Shown: positions 39,644-49,451 of the stretch, piece after piece
Layout of the letters: each line of letters opens with the position of its first letter
Position numbering within the stretch: position 1 is the first letter of the stretch
From: Rhodococcus rhodnii
Lineage (GTDB): Bacteria > Actinomycetota > Actinomycetes > Mycobacteriales > Pseudonocardiaceae
NCBI GenBank assembly: GCA_000720375.1
Contig: JOAA01000007.1
Location: 423,894-487,893 of the forward strand
Length of the DNA: 64,000 nt
Direction of reading: 5' to 3'
Translations under genes and position numbers: made by a program
The notes under the pieces: generated by a model
What the model was told of the DNA's origin: nothing
The model's database searches: none
Seen by the model: the letters and a program-made list of their open reading frames with translations, nothing else

Positions 39644-40468
39644 ATGGCACGTGAACCAGGTGGGCGCTACCTGCAACGGCGCGAGTACCACTGGCCAGGC
39701 CTCGGACTCGAACTGGCGAAGTGGCGCTCCGGCCCGGCGACACAAGGCCTGTGCCATCAAAAAGATCACCTGGTTTTCGTGACGCTCAGCGGCACGACCG
39801 CACACACCAAGGCCAGTATCGAGGGCGGTGACCATTACGTCGGCGCCGATTTTCCCGGCGCCGTGTCGTTCATCCCCGCCGGACGACTCCGAGAAGCAAC
39901 CCATGGCAGCGGCGAGCTGGACTACGTGACGATCCACCTGGCTGCCAAAGAGGACGCGGATTACGCGGGTTTCACGAATCAACCGGACCCGCTGATCCGG
40001 CAATTGGCCATCGCCCTGCGTGAAGAGGCACGCGGAGGGTGGGCGGCGGGCCGAATGTTCGTCGAGTCCGTGGCCATGACGCTGTCACTGCATTTGCTGC
40101 GTCACTATTCGGACCGCGCCCCTCGAATCCCCTCGCGCCCGGCGGGCTTGACCGGCGCACGATTGCGTACGGTCGTCGACTACATCGCCGCGCACCTGCA
40201 CGATGATCTCCGTATCGACGCCCTCGTAGGCGTGGCAGGAATGGACCGGTTTCACTTCAGCCGTGCGTTCAAGCAGGCGACCGGACTTCCCCCGCACCGG
40301 TACGTGATCGAACGGCGTGTCGCCCACGCGGCGGAACTGCTGACGCGATCGAATCTGCCCATCGCCGAAATCGCCCATCATGTCGGGCTGTCCAGCCAAA
40401 GCCATCTGACGACCGTGTTCCGCAAAGTCATGGGCGACACGCCGCACGCGTACCGCACACGCCGCTAG
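39644..40468 (+). CDS. AraC-family transcription regulator
   Basis: 274 aa. N-terminal cupin-like ligand domain (CHQKDHLVFVTLSGTTAHTK, HYVGADFPGAVSFIPAG). The C-terminal double helix-turn-helix is complete: LRIDALVGVAGMDRFHFSRAFKQATGLPPHRYVIERRVAHAAELL, then LPIAEIAHHVGLSSQSHLTTVFRKVMGDTPHAYR (given by ends). The effector is unknown. It is divergent from the exported aldo/keto reductase, the probable target. Its stop overlaps the convergent next gene by 4 bp. Confidence 0.92.
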   Translation: MAREPGGRYLQRREYHWPGLGLELAKWRSGPATQGLCHQKDHLVFVTLSGTTAHTKASIEGGDHYVGADFPGAVSFIPAGRLREATHGSGELDYVTIHLAAKEDADYAGFTNQPDPLIRQLAIALREEARGGWAAGRMFVESVAMTLSLHLLRHYSDRAPRIPSRPAGLTGARLRTVVDYIAAHLHDDLRIDALVGVAGMDRFHFSRAFKQATGLPPHRYVIERRVAHAAELLTRSNLPIAEIAHHVGLSSQSHLTTVFRKVMGDTPHAYRTRR

Positions 40469-40995
40469 TGGGCGAAGTCCCAGCGGGTGGCGCCATGCGG
40501 CTCGGCACCAGCCACGCCGAAAGCGGTGTGCAGTGTGAGGCGGTAGAGGTGCCAAGGCGGCGGGCCTGCGCTGGGTGCGGTGAACGGGGCCGTAAGTGCA
40601 TCGCCCTCCACGGATGCGGGCCAGCCTCCATCCCGGTACAACCCCGCCACCCGCTCCAAAGTGGAGGAATCGGTCACCCGGTGCGCCTCGCCTTCAAGCA
40701 CCAGGTCGAGGCCAGGCAAACGCACGGAAATACTGCAAGCCGGGTTCACCGCGAGATTGCGTGACCGGCGTGTGCCCGGTCCGCCGACGAAGTACAGCGC
40801 GTCATTCGCCCAGATGGCCCCGACACCTGCCGAGTGCGGCCGTCCGTCCGGACGCACGGTCGCCACGAAGAACGTTAGATCGGCTGTCGGGCTTTCACTG
40901 GCAAGCAGGTCGCGCGCACGGCTCCACGGCAGCTCCGCGGACCCGTACTGGTCGAGGTTACGTGTCGAGACTGGCTCGTTCATGTTGTCTGTCAT
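40465..40995 (-). CDS. Pyridoxamine 5'-phosphate oxidase-like flavin protein
   Basis: 176 aa from the ATG at 40995 (another at 40983). The split-barrel FMN/F420-binding fold is shown by TFFVATVRPDGRPHSAGVGAIWANDALYFVGG, RRSRNLAVNPACSISV and LDLVLEGEAHRV. It ends with a conserved WHLYRLTLHTAFGV strand. Actinobacterial relatives use FMN, heme or F420 to reduce small molecules. It may form one functional group with the SDR divergent from it. Specific activity unknown. Confidence 0.88.
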   Translation of the reverse strand: MTDNMNEPVSTRNLDQYGSAELPWSRARDLLASESPTADLTFFVATVRPDGRPHSAGVGAIWANDALYFVGGPGTRRSRNLAVNPACSISVRLPGLDLVLEGEAHRVTDSSTLERVAGLYRDGGWPASVEGDALTAPFTAPSAGPPPWHLYRLTLHTAFGVAGAEPHGATRWDFAH

Positions 40996-41062
40996 ACCGA
41001 CGCGTCGATCGAGACGACAGCACATCGACACACGAGCGAAAACTTTGCCTATGCTCCCCCAC

Positions 41063-41740
41063 GTGACGCGGACAGCGGTGATCACCGGTGCGACAGGCGG
41101 GATCGGCACAGCTATCGTGCGGGCGCTGGCCTCGCGGGGCGACCGTGTGTTGGCCGTTGGCCGGTCAGCGACGAAGCTGTCTGCGCTGGCATCGCCACAG
41201 GTGGTTCCGGTGATCCTCGACCTCACCGACCCGATCGAGCTGCCGCGGCCGTTGGCTGAGCTGGACCGTCTCGACGTGCTGGTGCACTGCGCAGGCATCG
41301 CGGAGGTCGCGTCGGTCGAGGAAAGCCCACCCACGCTGTGGCAGAACACCTTCGCTGTCAACGTGATGGCTCCCGCAGAGTTGACCAGGGGCCTGTTGCC
41401 TGCCTTGCGCGCGGCCAACGGCAGCGTCGTGTTCATCAACATCGCCGAGGGCATGCACGCGGTGGAGAACTGGTCCGCCTATGTCGCAAGCAAGGCAGCC
41501 CTCAAGGAGTTCGCCGGTTCGCTGCGTGCCGAGGAGCACCTTCGCGTCACCAACATCTATCCATCCGGTGTGGACACTGAGCTGTTGCAGGAGGTCCGGG
41601 CCAAGTTCGGGCGTCCCTACGACCCCGACGCATGCGTACGTCCCGAAACGCTCGCGTCCCTCGTGATCATCGCATTGGACTGCCCAGCCGACGCGCAGGT
41701 GACCGAACTTGCGGTCCGGCCGGCGCGTTTTCCCAGCTAG
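41063..41740 (+). CDS. Short-chain dehydrogenase/reductase
   Basis: 225 aa classical SDR from the GTG at 41063 (an ATG lies at 41051). TATGCT ends eight bases before the GTG, so the mRNA may be leaderless. NADP-binding motif TAVITGATGGIGTAIV, with basic residues after the second strand (VGRSATKL). VLVHCAGIA is the NNAG-equivalent, and the catalytic Tyr-Lys pair is in NWSAYVASKAAL. The loop YPSGVDTELL precedes the C-terminal domain. The catalytic Ser region reads FINIAEGMHA, with no Ser where SS/S is usual, which could lower activity. Substrate unknown. Confidence 0.87.
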   Translation: MTRTAVITGATGGIGTAIVRALASRGDRVLAVGRSATKLSALASPQVVPVILDLTDPIELPRPLAELDRLDVLVHCAGIAEVASVEESPPTLWQNTFAVNVMAPAELTRGLLPALRAANGSVVFINIAEGMHAVENWSAYVASKAALKEFAGSLRAEEHLRVTNIYPSGVDTELLQEVRAKFGRPYDPDACVRPETLASLVIIALDCPADAQVTELAVRPARFPS

Positions 41741-41796
41741 CGAGGTTAGGCCAATCGGGTTACGGTCATCTTGACGTCCAGGCAAGGGTGGCTGCG

Positions 41797-43764
41797 ATGG
41801 CAGGTTCAGCTCGCGATCACGCGGAGGTGCCTGCGTGGGTCGAGCCGATGTTGGCCAAACCCGATCGTGGTCGTCTGCCGAGCGGCCCGGATTGGGCGTA
41901 CGAGTACAAGCTCGACGGCTACCGCGCGGCGATGCGAATCGCTCGTGATGGCACCACCATTCTCACCAGCCGCAACGGCATCGACTTCACCGATGAGTTC
42001 CCCAGTCTGATCGGCGTGCTCACCCTGGACGGGCAGGCTGCGGTGTTCGACGGCGAGATCGTGGTCTACAACCAGGCCGGGCGCGTGGATTTCGGGTTGT
42101 TGCAGGAACGCCGTGGCCGGTACCGCAAGCACCAGACCGCGGGCAGGCTGGACGAGTTCGAGGACCTGTCCGTCCGGTATCTCGTGTTCGACCTGCTGCA
42201 GCTCGGTGATCAACGCCTGCTCGACCAGCCGTACGAGCAGCGCCGCGGGTGGCTCACCAAGATCCCGATGCCCGATCCGCACCGCATCTCGATCGTCCCG
42301 TCGATCACCTTCGCCGAGCTGGCCGCGGACCGGCTCACCCCGCAGCAGCTGCTCAGCCGGGTGGCCACCGAGGGCCAAGAGGGCCTGATCGCCAAGCACC
42401 GCACCGCGCTCTACACGCCGGGTCGCCGGACGGACGCCTGGCTCAAACACGCCCTCACCCACACGCAGGAAGTCATCGTCTGCGGCTGGCGTCCAGGCCA
42501 GCGCGGCTTCGACAACACCCTCGGCGGCCTGATGCTCGGCGGGCACGATCCCAGCAGCGGCGACCTGGTCTACCTCGGCGACGTCGGCACCGGCTTCTCA
42601 CAGCGCGAACGCGCCGAGCTGAAAGCCAAGCTCCAGGAGCTCGAACGGCGTACGCATCCGTTCGCCACCACCCCACCACGCGAGGACGTCGTGCGCGCGA
42701 GGTGGGTAGAACCCATGCTGGTCGGCGAGGTCGAGTACCGCCAGTTCACCCACGGTGACGGCCGGCTACGGCACACCGCCTGGCGCGGCCTGCGCCACGA
42801 CAAGTCCCCCGACGAGGTCATCGCCCCGCGCGCGACGTCTCGTGACCCCGAACCGCCACAGCAGCAACGCGTGACCGTCCGAGTCGGCGACAAGCAACTA
42901 CGGCTGTCCAATCTGGACAAGCCGTTGTATCCGTCCGGGTTCACCAAGGCCCATGTGATCAGCTACTACACGCAGCTCGCCCCGGTGCTGCTCCCCCACC
43001 TCGCCAACCGGCCCGTCACCTTCATCCGGTTCCCCGACGGCGTCGACGGGGAACGGTTCTTCGAGAAGAACGTCGCCCGCGGTGCGCCGTCGTGGCTGCG
43101 TACGGTGTCCTTGCCCAGCAGCGGATCTCGCGGCAGCGGCGATACCATCAACTACGCACTGATCGACGATCTTCCCTCGCTGGTCTGGGCCGCCAACCTG
43201 GCCGCGCTGGAACTGCACATCCCACAGTGGACAGTCGGCGAGGACGGCACCCGCACTTCACCCGACCGGCTGGTCTTCGACCTCGATCCCGGCGAGGGCG
43301 CAACCATCATCGACTGCGCACGGGTCGCCCTGCGCCTGCACGATCTGCTGGTCGCCGACGGACTCACCCCGTTGGCGACGACGTCCGGCTCCAAAGGAAT
43401 GCAGCTCTACGCGGGCATCCACACCACGGACGCGAAACCCCCGGCCGCGTATGCCAAAGCACTCGCCGAACGCCTCGCGCGGGAAACACCGGACCTGGTC
43501 ACGGCCAAGATGACCAAATCCCTGCGGACAAACCGTGTTTTCATTGACTGGAGCCAGAACAACCCATCCAAGACCACGATCAGCCCGTACTCACTACGCG
43601 GCCGCCCGCAGCCCACCGTGGCCACGCCCATCACCTGGGACGAGGTCCGCGATTGCGGGTCGCCGGAAGACCTCACATTCACCACGGACACCGTCCTCGA
43701 ACGCGTCGGCCTGCTCGGCGACCTCTTCGCCGAACTGACCGCCACCAGGGCCGATCTGCCCTGA
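41797..43764 (+). CDS. ligD: LigD-like ATP-dependent DNA ligase fused to primase-polymerase (LIG-POL order)
   Basis: About 655 aa from the ATG at 41797 (AAGGG eight bases upstream). The N-terminal ATP ligase domain has the nucleotidyl Lys in EYKLDGYRAAM, then FDGEIVVY (motif III), EGLIAKH (motif IV) and WLKHALTH (motif V), followed by an OB fold. From about residue 360 an archaeo-eukaryotic-primase-like POL domain follows (LSNLDKPLYPSGFTKAHVISYY, TFIRFPDGV, LVFDLDPGEGATI with the catalytic acids, SGSKGMQLYAGI). No 3'-phosphoesterase domain is present. Mycobacterial LigD is POL-PE-LIG, so this order is reversed. Role in Ku-dependent end joining is likely; Ku is not in the window. Confidence 0.92.
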   Translation: MAGSARDHAEVPAWVEPMLAKPDRGRLPSGPDWAYEYKLDGYRAAMRIARDGTTILTSRNGIDFTDEFPSLIGVLTLDGQAAVFDGEIVVYNQAGRVDFGLLQERRGRYRKHQTAGRLDEFEDLSVRYLVFDLLQLGDQRLLDQPYEQRRGWLTKIPMPDPHRISIVPSITFAELAADRLTPQQLLSRVATEGQEGLIAKHRTALYTPGRRTDAWLKHALTHTQEVIVCGWRPGQRGFDNTLGGLMLGGHDPSSGDLVYLGDVGTGFSQRERAELKAKLQELERRTHPFATTPPREDVVRARWVEPMLVGEVEYRQFTHGDGRLRHTAWRGLRHDKSPDEVIAPRATSRDPEPPQQQRVTVRVGDKQLRLSNLDKPLYPSGFTKAHVISYYTQLAPVLLPHLANRPVTFIRFPDGVDGERFFEKNVARGAPSWLRTVSLPSSGSRGSGDTINYALIDDLPSLVWAANLAALELHIPQWTVGEDGTRTSPDRLVFDLDPGEGATIIDCARVALRLHDLLVADGLTPLATTSGSKGMQLYAGIHTTDAKPPAAYAKALAERLARETPDLVTAKMTKSLRTNRVFIDWSQNNPSKTTISPYSLRGRPQPTVATPITWDEVRDCGSPEDLTFTTDTVLERVGLLGDLFAELTATRADLP

Positions 43765-43854
43765 CCGCGGCGACACGCCGACCGGCCTGCACAACGTCGG
43801 CGACACACCGAAAGACCTAGAACGTATGTTCGACAGGGGCTACGATCCTTCCCC

Positions 43855-44124
43855 ATGACGACACCTTTGACCAGCAACAACATTCCATCGCACGGTCCAG
43901 CTCGCTATCGCGCCACCGCACACGGTGTGCAAGTCGTCATACCCAACCGCTGCCCCAGCGGCAGGCACGTGTTGACCAGCGAGACGTGCCGCATCTACGA
44001 GACCGTCGACACCCTGCACATCACGTGCCCGTCGTGTGCGGACGACCCGAAGGTGGACAGTACATGGTCGTTGACAACCCACGGCCGCTCGGCACAGTCC
44101 GCGGTTTTCGAGGATCTTCCTTGA
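43855..44124 (+). CDS. Small putative zinc-binding protein
   Basis: 89 aa. A possible treble-clef or zinc-ribbon-like set of cysteines and histidine: RCPSGRH, TCRIY, ITCPSCADD (four Cys plus His within 45 residues). The N-terminus is low complexity. It sits between the LIG-POL gene and a convergent amidohydrolase with no gap at the 3' end. Its family is common in actinomycetes as a short hypothetical protein. Function unknown. Confidence 0.7.
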   Translation: MTTPLTSNNIPSHGPARYRATAHGVQVVIPNRCPSGRHVLTSETCRIYETVDTLHITCPSCADDPKVDSTWSLTTHGRSAQSAVFEDLP

Positions 44125-44988
44125 TCAGGACAATCGAAGCACCCTGGCGGCGTTGTACTTGAGGATCAGCGGCCGGACTTCTGGCTTGAGGTCGAGGTCG
44201 GCGAAGTCGGCCAGCCAGCGGTCCGGCGTGATCAGCGGAAAGTCTGAGCCGAACAAGACCTTGTGGCGCAGCAACGAGTTCGACGCACGGACCAGCTGCG
44301 CCGGGAAGTACTTCGGTGACCAGCCGGACAGGTCAATGTAGACGTTGGCCTTGTGCGTGGCGATCGAGATCGCCTCGTCCTGCCAGGGAACGGACGGGTG
44401 GGCCAGGATGATGGTCAGAGCGGGAAAGTCGGCGGCCACGTCGTCGACGAGCATGGGGTTGGAATACCCCAGCTTGATGCCGCGCCCGCCTGGCAGGCCG
44501 GCACCGATCCCGGTCTGTCCACTATGGAACAGGATGGGTACGGCGAGTTCCTGGATGGTCTCGTAGAGCGGGTAGAACCGGGTGTGGTTCGGTGCGAACG
44601 CCTGCAGGCTCGGGTGGAACTTGAAGCCGCGCACACCGTGCTCGGTCACCAGCCGCCGGGCTCGGCCGGCCGCATCGGGGCGATGCGGGTCGACCGAGCC
44701 GAACGGAATCAGGACATCCGCGTGCCGGGCGGCCGCGTCGGCGATTTCCGCGCTGCACAAGGGCGGGTGCCCGGTCGCGGTGAACGCGTCCACCGCGAAC
44801 ACGACCGCCGCGATCTCGCGCGATCGGTAGTACGAGGCGATATCGTCGATCGTCGGCGTCCGGTCCTCGGTCGACTTGAAATAGGCCGCCGAGGCGGCCA
44901 TGAGTTCGTCGTCGATCGAGAAACTGCCGTGCTCGTCCTGTTCGACGTGCACGTGCATGTCGATCGCCTGCAGGGAGCCCAGATTCAC
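44125..44988 (-). CDS. Amidohydrolase-2 (ACMSD-like) family hydrolase or decarboxylase
   Basis: 287 aa, GTG start overlapping the preceding stop (GTGA). Metal-dependent TIM barrel: AIDMHVHVE gives the first HxH metal ligands, RGFKFHPSLQAF the strand with a second His, VPILFHSGQTGIGAG the next His, and FGSDFPL the final Asp. These fit the amidohydrolase_2 group, which includes ACMSD and resorcylate decarboxylases. It is the last gene of an operon with acetoacetyl-CoA synthetase and a polysaccharide-deacetylase-like gene. The pathway is unknown. Confidence 0.88.
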   Translation of the reverse strand: MNLGSLQAIDMHVHVEQDEHGSFSIDDELMAASAAYFKSTEDRTPTIDDIASYYRSREIAAVVFAVDAFTATGHPPLCSAEIADAAARHADVLIPFGSVDPHRPDAAGRARRLVTEHGVRGFKFHPSLQAFAPNHTRFYPLYETIQELAVPILFHSGQTGIGAGLPGGRGIKLGYSNPMLVDDVAADFPALTIILAHPSVPWQDEAISIATHKANVYIDLSGWSPKYFPAQLVRASNSLLRHKVLFGSDFPLITPDRWLADFADLDLKPEVRPLILKYNAARVLRLS

Positions 44989-46888
44989 CGGAGGCGCCCG
45001 GCATAGCTGACGAAGGCGTCGAGCGAAGTCGGCTCGGCCAGGACATCGCGGCTGACGACATCCTCGGTGCCAGCGCCTTGCAGGATCCTTTTCACCGGCA
45101 CTTCCAGCTTCTTTCCCGTGCGGTTACGGGGAATCGAGGGCACGGCCAGCACGGTGTCGGGAACGTGCCGCGGTGACAGCCCACTGCGCAACGCCTTGCC
45201 GATCCTTTGGCGAAGCGCGTCATCCAGCTCGTAACCAGGCCGCATGGTCACGAAAAGCAGCAGTTCGCCCGAGCCGCCGTCGGCGTCCTCCAGATGCACG
45301 ATCAGACTGTCGGCGATCTCGTCGAACTCCTCCACGACCGCGTAGAACTCGGCCGTGCCCAGCCTGACGCCGCCGCGGTTGAGGGTGGCGTCCGAACGGC
45401 CGGTCACCACGCAACTTCCGGTATCACTGAACCGGATCCAGTCACCGTGCCGCCACACTCCGGGATATTCGGCGAAATACGCTGCCCGGTACCGGCTTGT
45501 ATCCGTATCTCCCCAGAACCCGACCGGCATGGACGGCATCGGCGACGTGATCACCAACTCACCCAGCTGCCCGACGACCTCGCGGCCCTGTTCGTCGAAC
45601 GCCTTCGCGTCAACACCAAGGCACGGCCCGGAGATCTCACCGGTGACCACCGGCTGCCACGGTCCACCTTGGACAATTCCGGTGCACACATCCGTGCCGC
45701 CGGAGCCGACGTTCAGCAGCACGTCCGGCCCGAGTTCCTCTTGTACCCAACGGAATCCGTCGGCGTGCAGCGGACTGCCCACGGCGCCGAGCTGCCGCAG
45801 CCGCGACAGGTCGAACTCCCTGGCCGGGTGCACGCCCGCTTTGCGGCACGCCATCAGGAAACCAGGACTCGCGCCCATCATCGTCGTGCCGGCCTGCTCG
45901 GCGATCCGCCACGGGTGGACCAGGTCGGGATACTGCGGATCGCCGTCGATCAACACGATCGATGCCCGCACCAGCAGCGCCGAGACCAGGGCGTTCCACA
46001 CCATCCACGTCGTGGTCGTGAACCACTGCAACCGGTCACCGGGGTGCAGGTCGAAGCTCAGCAGGTGGTTCTTCAGGTGTTCGATCAGCACCCCGCCATG
46101 GCTGTGCACGATGGCCTTGGGTTTTCCGGTGGTGCCAGACGAGAACAACACGCACAAGGGGTGATCGAACGGCACCGGATCGAACCCGGGATCGGCGGGG
46201 CCGTCCAGGATGTCGGGCCACGAAGCGTCATCGTAGGGAACGATGAGAACCTGTTCGACAGTCGGCAACCCGGCGCGAATCTCGGCGACTTCCGCCGTAC
46301 GGTCGAAATACCGCTCGCCGTAACGGTATCCGGTGACAGCGAGCAGCACCTTGGGTTCCAGCTGAGCGAACCGGTCGATCACACTGCGGGCGCCGAATTC
46401 CGGGGCGCAGCAAGCCCAAATCGCGCCAAGACTCGCGGCCGCGAGGTAACCGACCACTGCCTGGGGATGTTCGGCAGATACGCCACGATCCGATCGCCGC
46501 GCACCACCCCAAGCTCGCGCAGTCCATTCCGGACTCGGGCGACCTGGTCACGCAGCTGCCCGAACGTGAGCTCGGTCTGTTGACGCGTCTGGGAATGCGC
46601 GATGATGGCCACTTGGTCGCTGTCGGCGGGTGTCCCGACAGCGTGCTCGGCGTAGTTGAGCGTGGCCCCGGGGAACCACTGCGCGCCTGGCATCTCCCGG
46701 CTACCAAGGACTTGCTCGTACGGCGTGTGCGCACGCACGCCGCTGAAGTCCCAAATGGACGACCAGAACTCCGGCAGCTCGGTGACCGACCAGCGCCACA
46801 ACTGCTGGTAGTCATCGAACGTCAGGCCACGCTCATCGGCCAGCCAGCGCAGATATCGCCCGAGTTCGGTGCCGTCGAGAGCACTCAC
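44985..46888 (-). pseudogene. Acetoacetyl-CoA synthetase, frameshifted
   Basis: Starts with GTG 46888 overlapping the previous stop (GTGA). The N-terminal part reads DGTELGRYLRWLADERGL, WSSIWDFSGVRA and PGATLNYAEHA to LPNIP. Then the frame is lost at the G/C run near 46463-46466 and resumes one base off as VVGYLAAASLGAIWACCAPEFG. The rest is intact: LFSSGTTGKPKAIVHSHGG, TTTTWMVWNAL, NVGSGGTDVC, HGDWIRF, GRSDATLNRGGVRLGTAEFY and GKKLEVPVKRIL. Adding one C restores 634 aa, near the family length (~650). The intact enzyme converts acetoacetate to acetoacetyl-CoA. The run of C makes a sequencing error a real alternative to true inactivation. Confidence 0.88.
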
Positions 46889-47766
46889 TGGGTCACCGAG
46901 TCGTAGTATTCGCGGTAGTACCACTCGGCGATCTCGTCGCTGGTGGTCAGCCAGACATCGTCGTGACCAGTGATGTACTCCAAGGCGCGAGCCAGGTACT
47001 TGTGCCGGAACGGCTGGTTGATGATGAACGGGTGCAGCGCGAGGCCCATCACCCGGCCGGTCTGCGCGCCCTCGGCGTAAAGCTGGTCGAACTGGTCGAC
47101 CACCGCCTGGTAGAACTGCTCGCCGGTGTATCCCTTGCTGACGAACATCGGGATGTCGTTGACCTCGATCGAATAGGGCACGCTGATCATCCGGCCCTGC
47201 TTGACCTTCATCGGGTACGGCTGGTCGTCGTTGCACCAGTCCAGCACGTAGTCGACGCCGAGCTCGGCGAGGATGTCCGGGGTGTTGAAGGTCTCGGTGA
47301 GCGCCGGTCCGAGCCATCCCCTCGGCTGTTTGCCGGTGCTGTCCTTGATCGTGGTGATCACGTCGGCCAGGTAGGCGCGCTCGTCGTCCGGCGACATGCC
47401 GGTCTGGAAGATCGAGTTGTTCTTGCCGTGCGCGAGCCAGATCCAGTCGAGTTTGTTGCCTTCCTCGATGATCTGCGGGTAGCGGGCGCACACGTCCGAG
47501 TTGAGCGTGACGCTGGCCCGGATGTTGTGCTGGCTCAACAGATCCATCATCCGCCAGACGCCGACCCGGGCGCCGTAATCACGCCAGCCGAAGTTCAGCG
47601 GATCCGGCTGCAGCATCGCGGTGCCGTCGAAGATGCTGGTCGAGGGCTTGTCCACCTCGAAGTGCTCGATGTTGTACCCGATCCAGAACGCCAGCCGGGC
47701 GCCGTTGGGCAGTTCCAGCCGGGGACGGTGGATCAGTGGCCAGTACTCGTACCGAGTGTTGTCCAT
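46885..47766 (-). CDS. Polysaccharide deacetylase-family (PuuE-like) hydrolase
   Basis: 293 aa NodB-homology barrel without a signal peptide, so cytoplasmic. Key segments: LAFWIGYNIEHF, the metal and catalytic region RVGVWRMMDLLSQHNIRASVTLNSDVCARYP, the DWIWLAHGKNNS helix and GLALHPFIINQPFRHKYLARAL near the end. Such intracellular members act as allantoinase or other C-N hydrolases rather than on chitin. It is the first gene of a 4-bp-overlap operon with acetoacetyl-CoA synthetase and amidohydrolase, suggesting catabolism of a nitrogen-containing or aromatic compound (inference). Confidence 0.88.
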   Translation of the reverse strand: MDNTRYEYWPLIHRPRLELPNGARLAFWIGYNIEHFEVDKPSTSIFDGTAMLQPDPLNFGWRDYGARVGVWRMMDLLSQHNIRASVTLNSDVCARYPQIIEEGNKLDWIWLAHGKNNSIFQTGMSPDDERAYLADVITTIKDSTGKQPRGWLGPALTETFNTPDILAELGVDYVLDWCNDDQPYPMKVKQGRMISVPYSIEVNDIPMFVSKGYTGEQFYQAVVDQFDQLYAEGAQTGRVMGLALHPFIINQPFRHKYLARALEYITGHDDVWLTTSDEIAEWYYREYYDSVTQ

Positions 47767-47878
47767 CGCGAGCGCTTCCCTCCGTTACTGGGGTATGCGC
47801 GCGAAGGTAGCCCACCGCGCGCCGACCAACTGGCGACCGCGGCGGCGCCCTGGCCGGTTGCGGACTACCCTCGCGATC

Positions 47879-48529
47879 ATGCTGACCGCTCATGACCTCC
47901 TGCTACTGGTGCTCGACGACGAGACGGGCCGGATCACCCCTGGCGTCTCCGAACCGGACAAGGCGATGGCCGGAGCGGTGCTGGTCGACCTGGCCGCGCG
48001 TGGGCTGGTCGACGTCACGGAACAGGGCCGGCTGGTCGTGCTTTCCGCCGAACCGCCGACCGAGCCGGTGCTGCAGCGCGGGTTGGCCGTCGTCGAGGAG
48101 TACCAGGGCCGCAAACCGGAAGCCGCGCTTGGGCGGCTGGCGAAGGGCCTGCGTGACGAACTCGCCAACGAACTGGTGGACGGCGGCATCCTGCGTCGCG
48201 AGGAACACAAGGTGATGGGCCTGTTCCGGACGAATCGCCTGCCGGCCAACAACAACTCGTACGAGAGCGAGATGCGGTCCCGGCTTTCGTTTGTGCTGTC
48301 CGGGGAACGGCAGCCTGACGCACGGACTGGCCCGTTGATCGCGTTGCTGCACGCCATGGACGCGGTGACCAAGGTTCTGGTCCTCAGCGACAAGAAAACG
48401 GCCAAGCGGCGGGCGAAAGAGATCGCTCAAGGCGACTGGGCCGCCACCGCGGTCCGCAAGGCCGTCCAGGCCATGCAGGCGGCCGTGATCACCTCGGTCG
48501 TCGCCACCAGCGCCGCGGCCAGCAGCTGA
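47879..48529 (+). CDS. GOLPH3/VPS74-like (GPP34) protein
   Basis: 216 aa. The bacterial relative of the Golgi phosphoprotein 3 fold: AHDLLLLVLDDETGR at the start, AGAVLVDLAARGLVDVTEQGRLVVL, ELVDGGILRREEHKVMGLF and LIALLHAMDAVTKVL. The eukaryotic proteins bind phosphoinositide and glycosyltransferases; the actinobacterial ones are uncharacterised, often several per genome. It precedes two other actinomycete-specific genes on the same strand. Role unknown. Confidence 0.85.
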   Translation: MLTAHDLLLLVLDDETGRITPGVSEPDKAMAGAVLVDLAARGLVDVTEQGRLVVLSAEPPTEPVLQRGLAVVEEYQGRKPEAALGRLAKGLRDELANELVDGGILRREEHKVMGLFRTNRLPANNNSYESEMRSRLSFVLSGERQPDARTGPLIALLHAMDAVTKVLVLSDKKTAKRRAKEIAQGDWAATAVRKAVQAMQAAVITSVVATSAAASS

Positions 48530-48546
48530 TCCGCTACGTTGGCTTA

Positions 48547-49401
48547 GTGATCAAGACGGCGCGTGACACCTGGCGGGTACTCGAGCCCATCCACGGGATG
48601 ATCTACTTCGCACCCGAGGCGGCCGCGGCCTACAAAGCCCTGGGCCTGTCGTACCACGCCGGCTACTTCGCCTCGCGGTCCGCCGGGTTGGGCACCGTGC
48701 CCGCCTCAGTCGTGATCGCGACCTTCTACAACTTCAACCCACGCCTGGTCACGGACTCGATCAGCACAGCGTGGGCCACCACCGACCCGGCGTCCGTCCT
48801 GGCGGCACGGCGCACCGCCGCCGACCAGACGCTGCGTCGAGTCCTCGGCCACGACGCCGTCGAATCCCCGGAAATCGCCCGGGCGGCGACGCTTCTGCGG
48901 GAAGCGGCGGAAACCGTGGCCGACGACTTCACCGGGCGTCCCCTCTACGCCGCGCACGCGGCTCTCCCCTGGCCGGACGAGCCCCACCTGGTCCTCTGGC
49001 ACGCGCAGACCTTGCTGCGCGAATACCGCGGCGACGCCCACGTCGCCGCCCTGCTCACCGCCGGTCTCAGCGGCATCGAGGCCCTCATCACCCACGCCGC
49101 GACGGGCACGATCCGTGCCGAAACGCTCCGCACAACACGCGGCTGGTCGGAAGCGGATTGGTACAACGCCGTGGACGGCCTGCGGGAACGTGACTGGCTC
49201 ACCGAGGCCCCTGAACCCACCTTCACGGCCCTTGGCCAGGCACGACGCGCCGAGATCGAGCGAGTGACGGACGAGAACAGCGCGAAGCCTTACATTCACC
49301 TCGGCGAGTCCCGCTGCGCCGAGCTCCAGGCCCTGGCCAAGCCCTACAGCCGTGCGCTGGCCGAGGAGCTCATGCCGTGGTTGCTTGCCAGAAAATCATG
49401 A
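48547..49401 (+). CDS. SCO6745-family helix-turn-helix protein
   Basis: 284 aa, GTG start 17 bp after the previous gene. The family opening is ARDTWRVLEPIHGMIYFAPEA, followed by GYFASRSAGLGTVPASVVIATFYNFNP. A C-terminal MarR-like winged helix contains RGWSEADWYNAVDGLRERDWL. This is a widespread but uncharacterised actinobacterial family. It probably shares a transcript with the GPP34 gene. Confidence 0.85.
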   Translation: MIKTARDTWRVLEPIHGMIYFAPEAAAAYKALGLSYHAGYFASRSAGLGTVPASVVIATFYNFNPRLVTDSISTAWATTDPASVLAARRTAADQTLRRVLGHDAVESPEIARAATLLREAAETVADDFTGRPLYAAHAALPWPDEPHLVLWHAQTLLREYRGDAHVAALLTAGLSGIEALITHAATGTIRAETLRTTRGWSEADWYNAVDGLRERDWLTEAPEPTFTALGQARRAEIERVTDENSAKPYIHLGESRCAELQALAKPYSRALAEELMPWLLARKS

Positions 49402-49451
49402 CCATCTAGGCTACGACCTGTCGAAACGCACCAGACTCACCAGGCGGCTCC

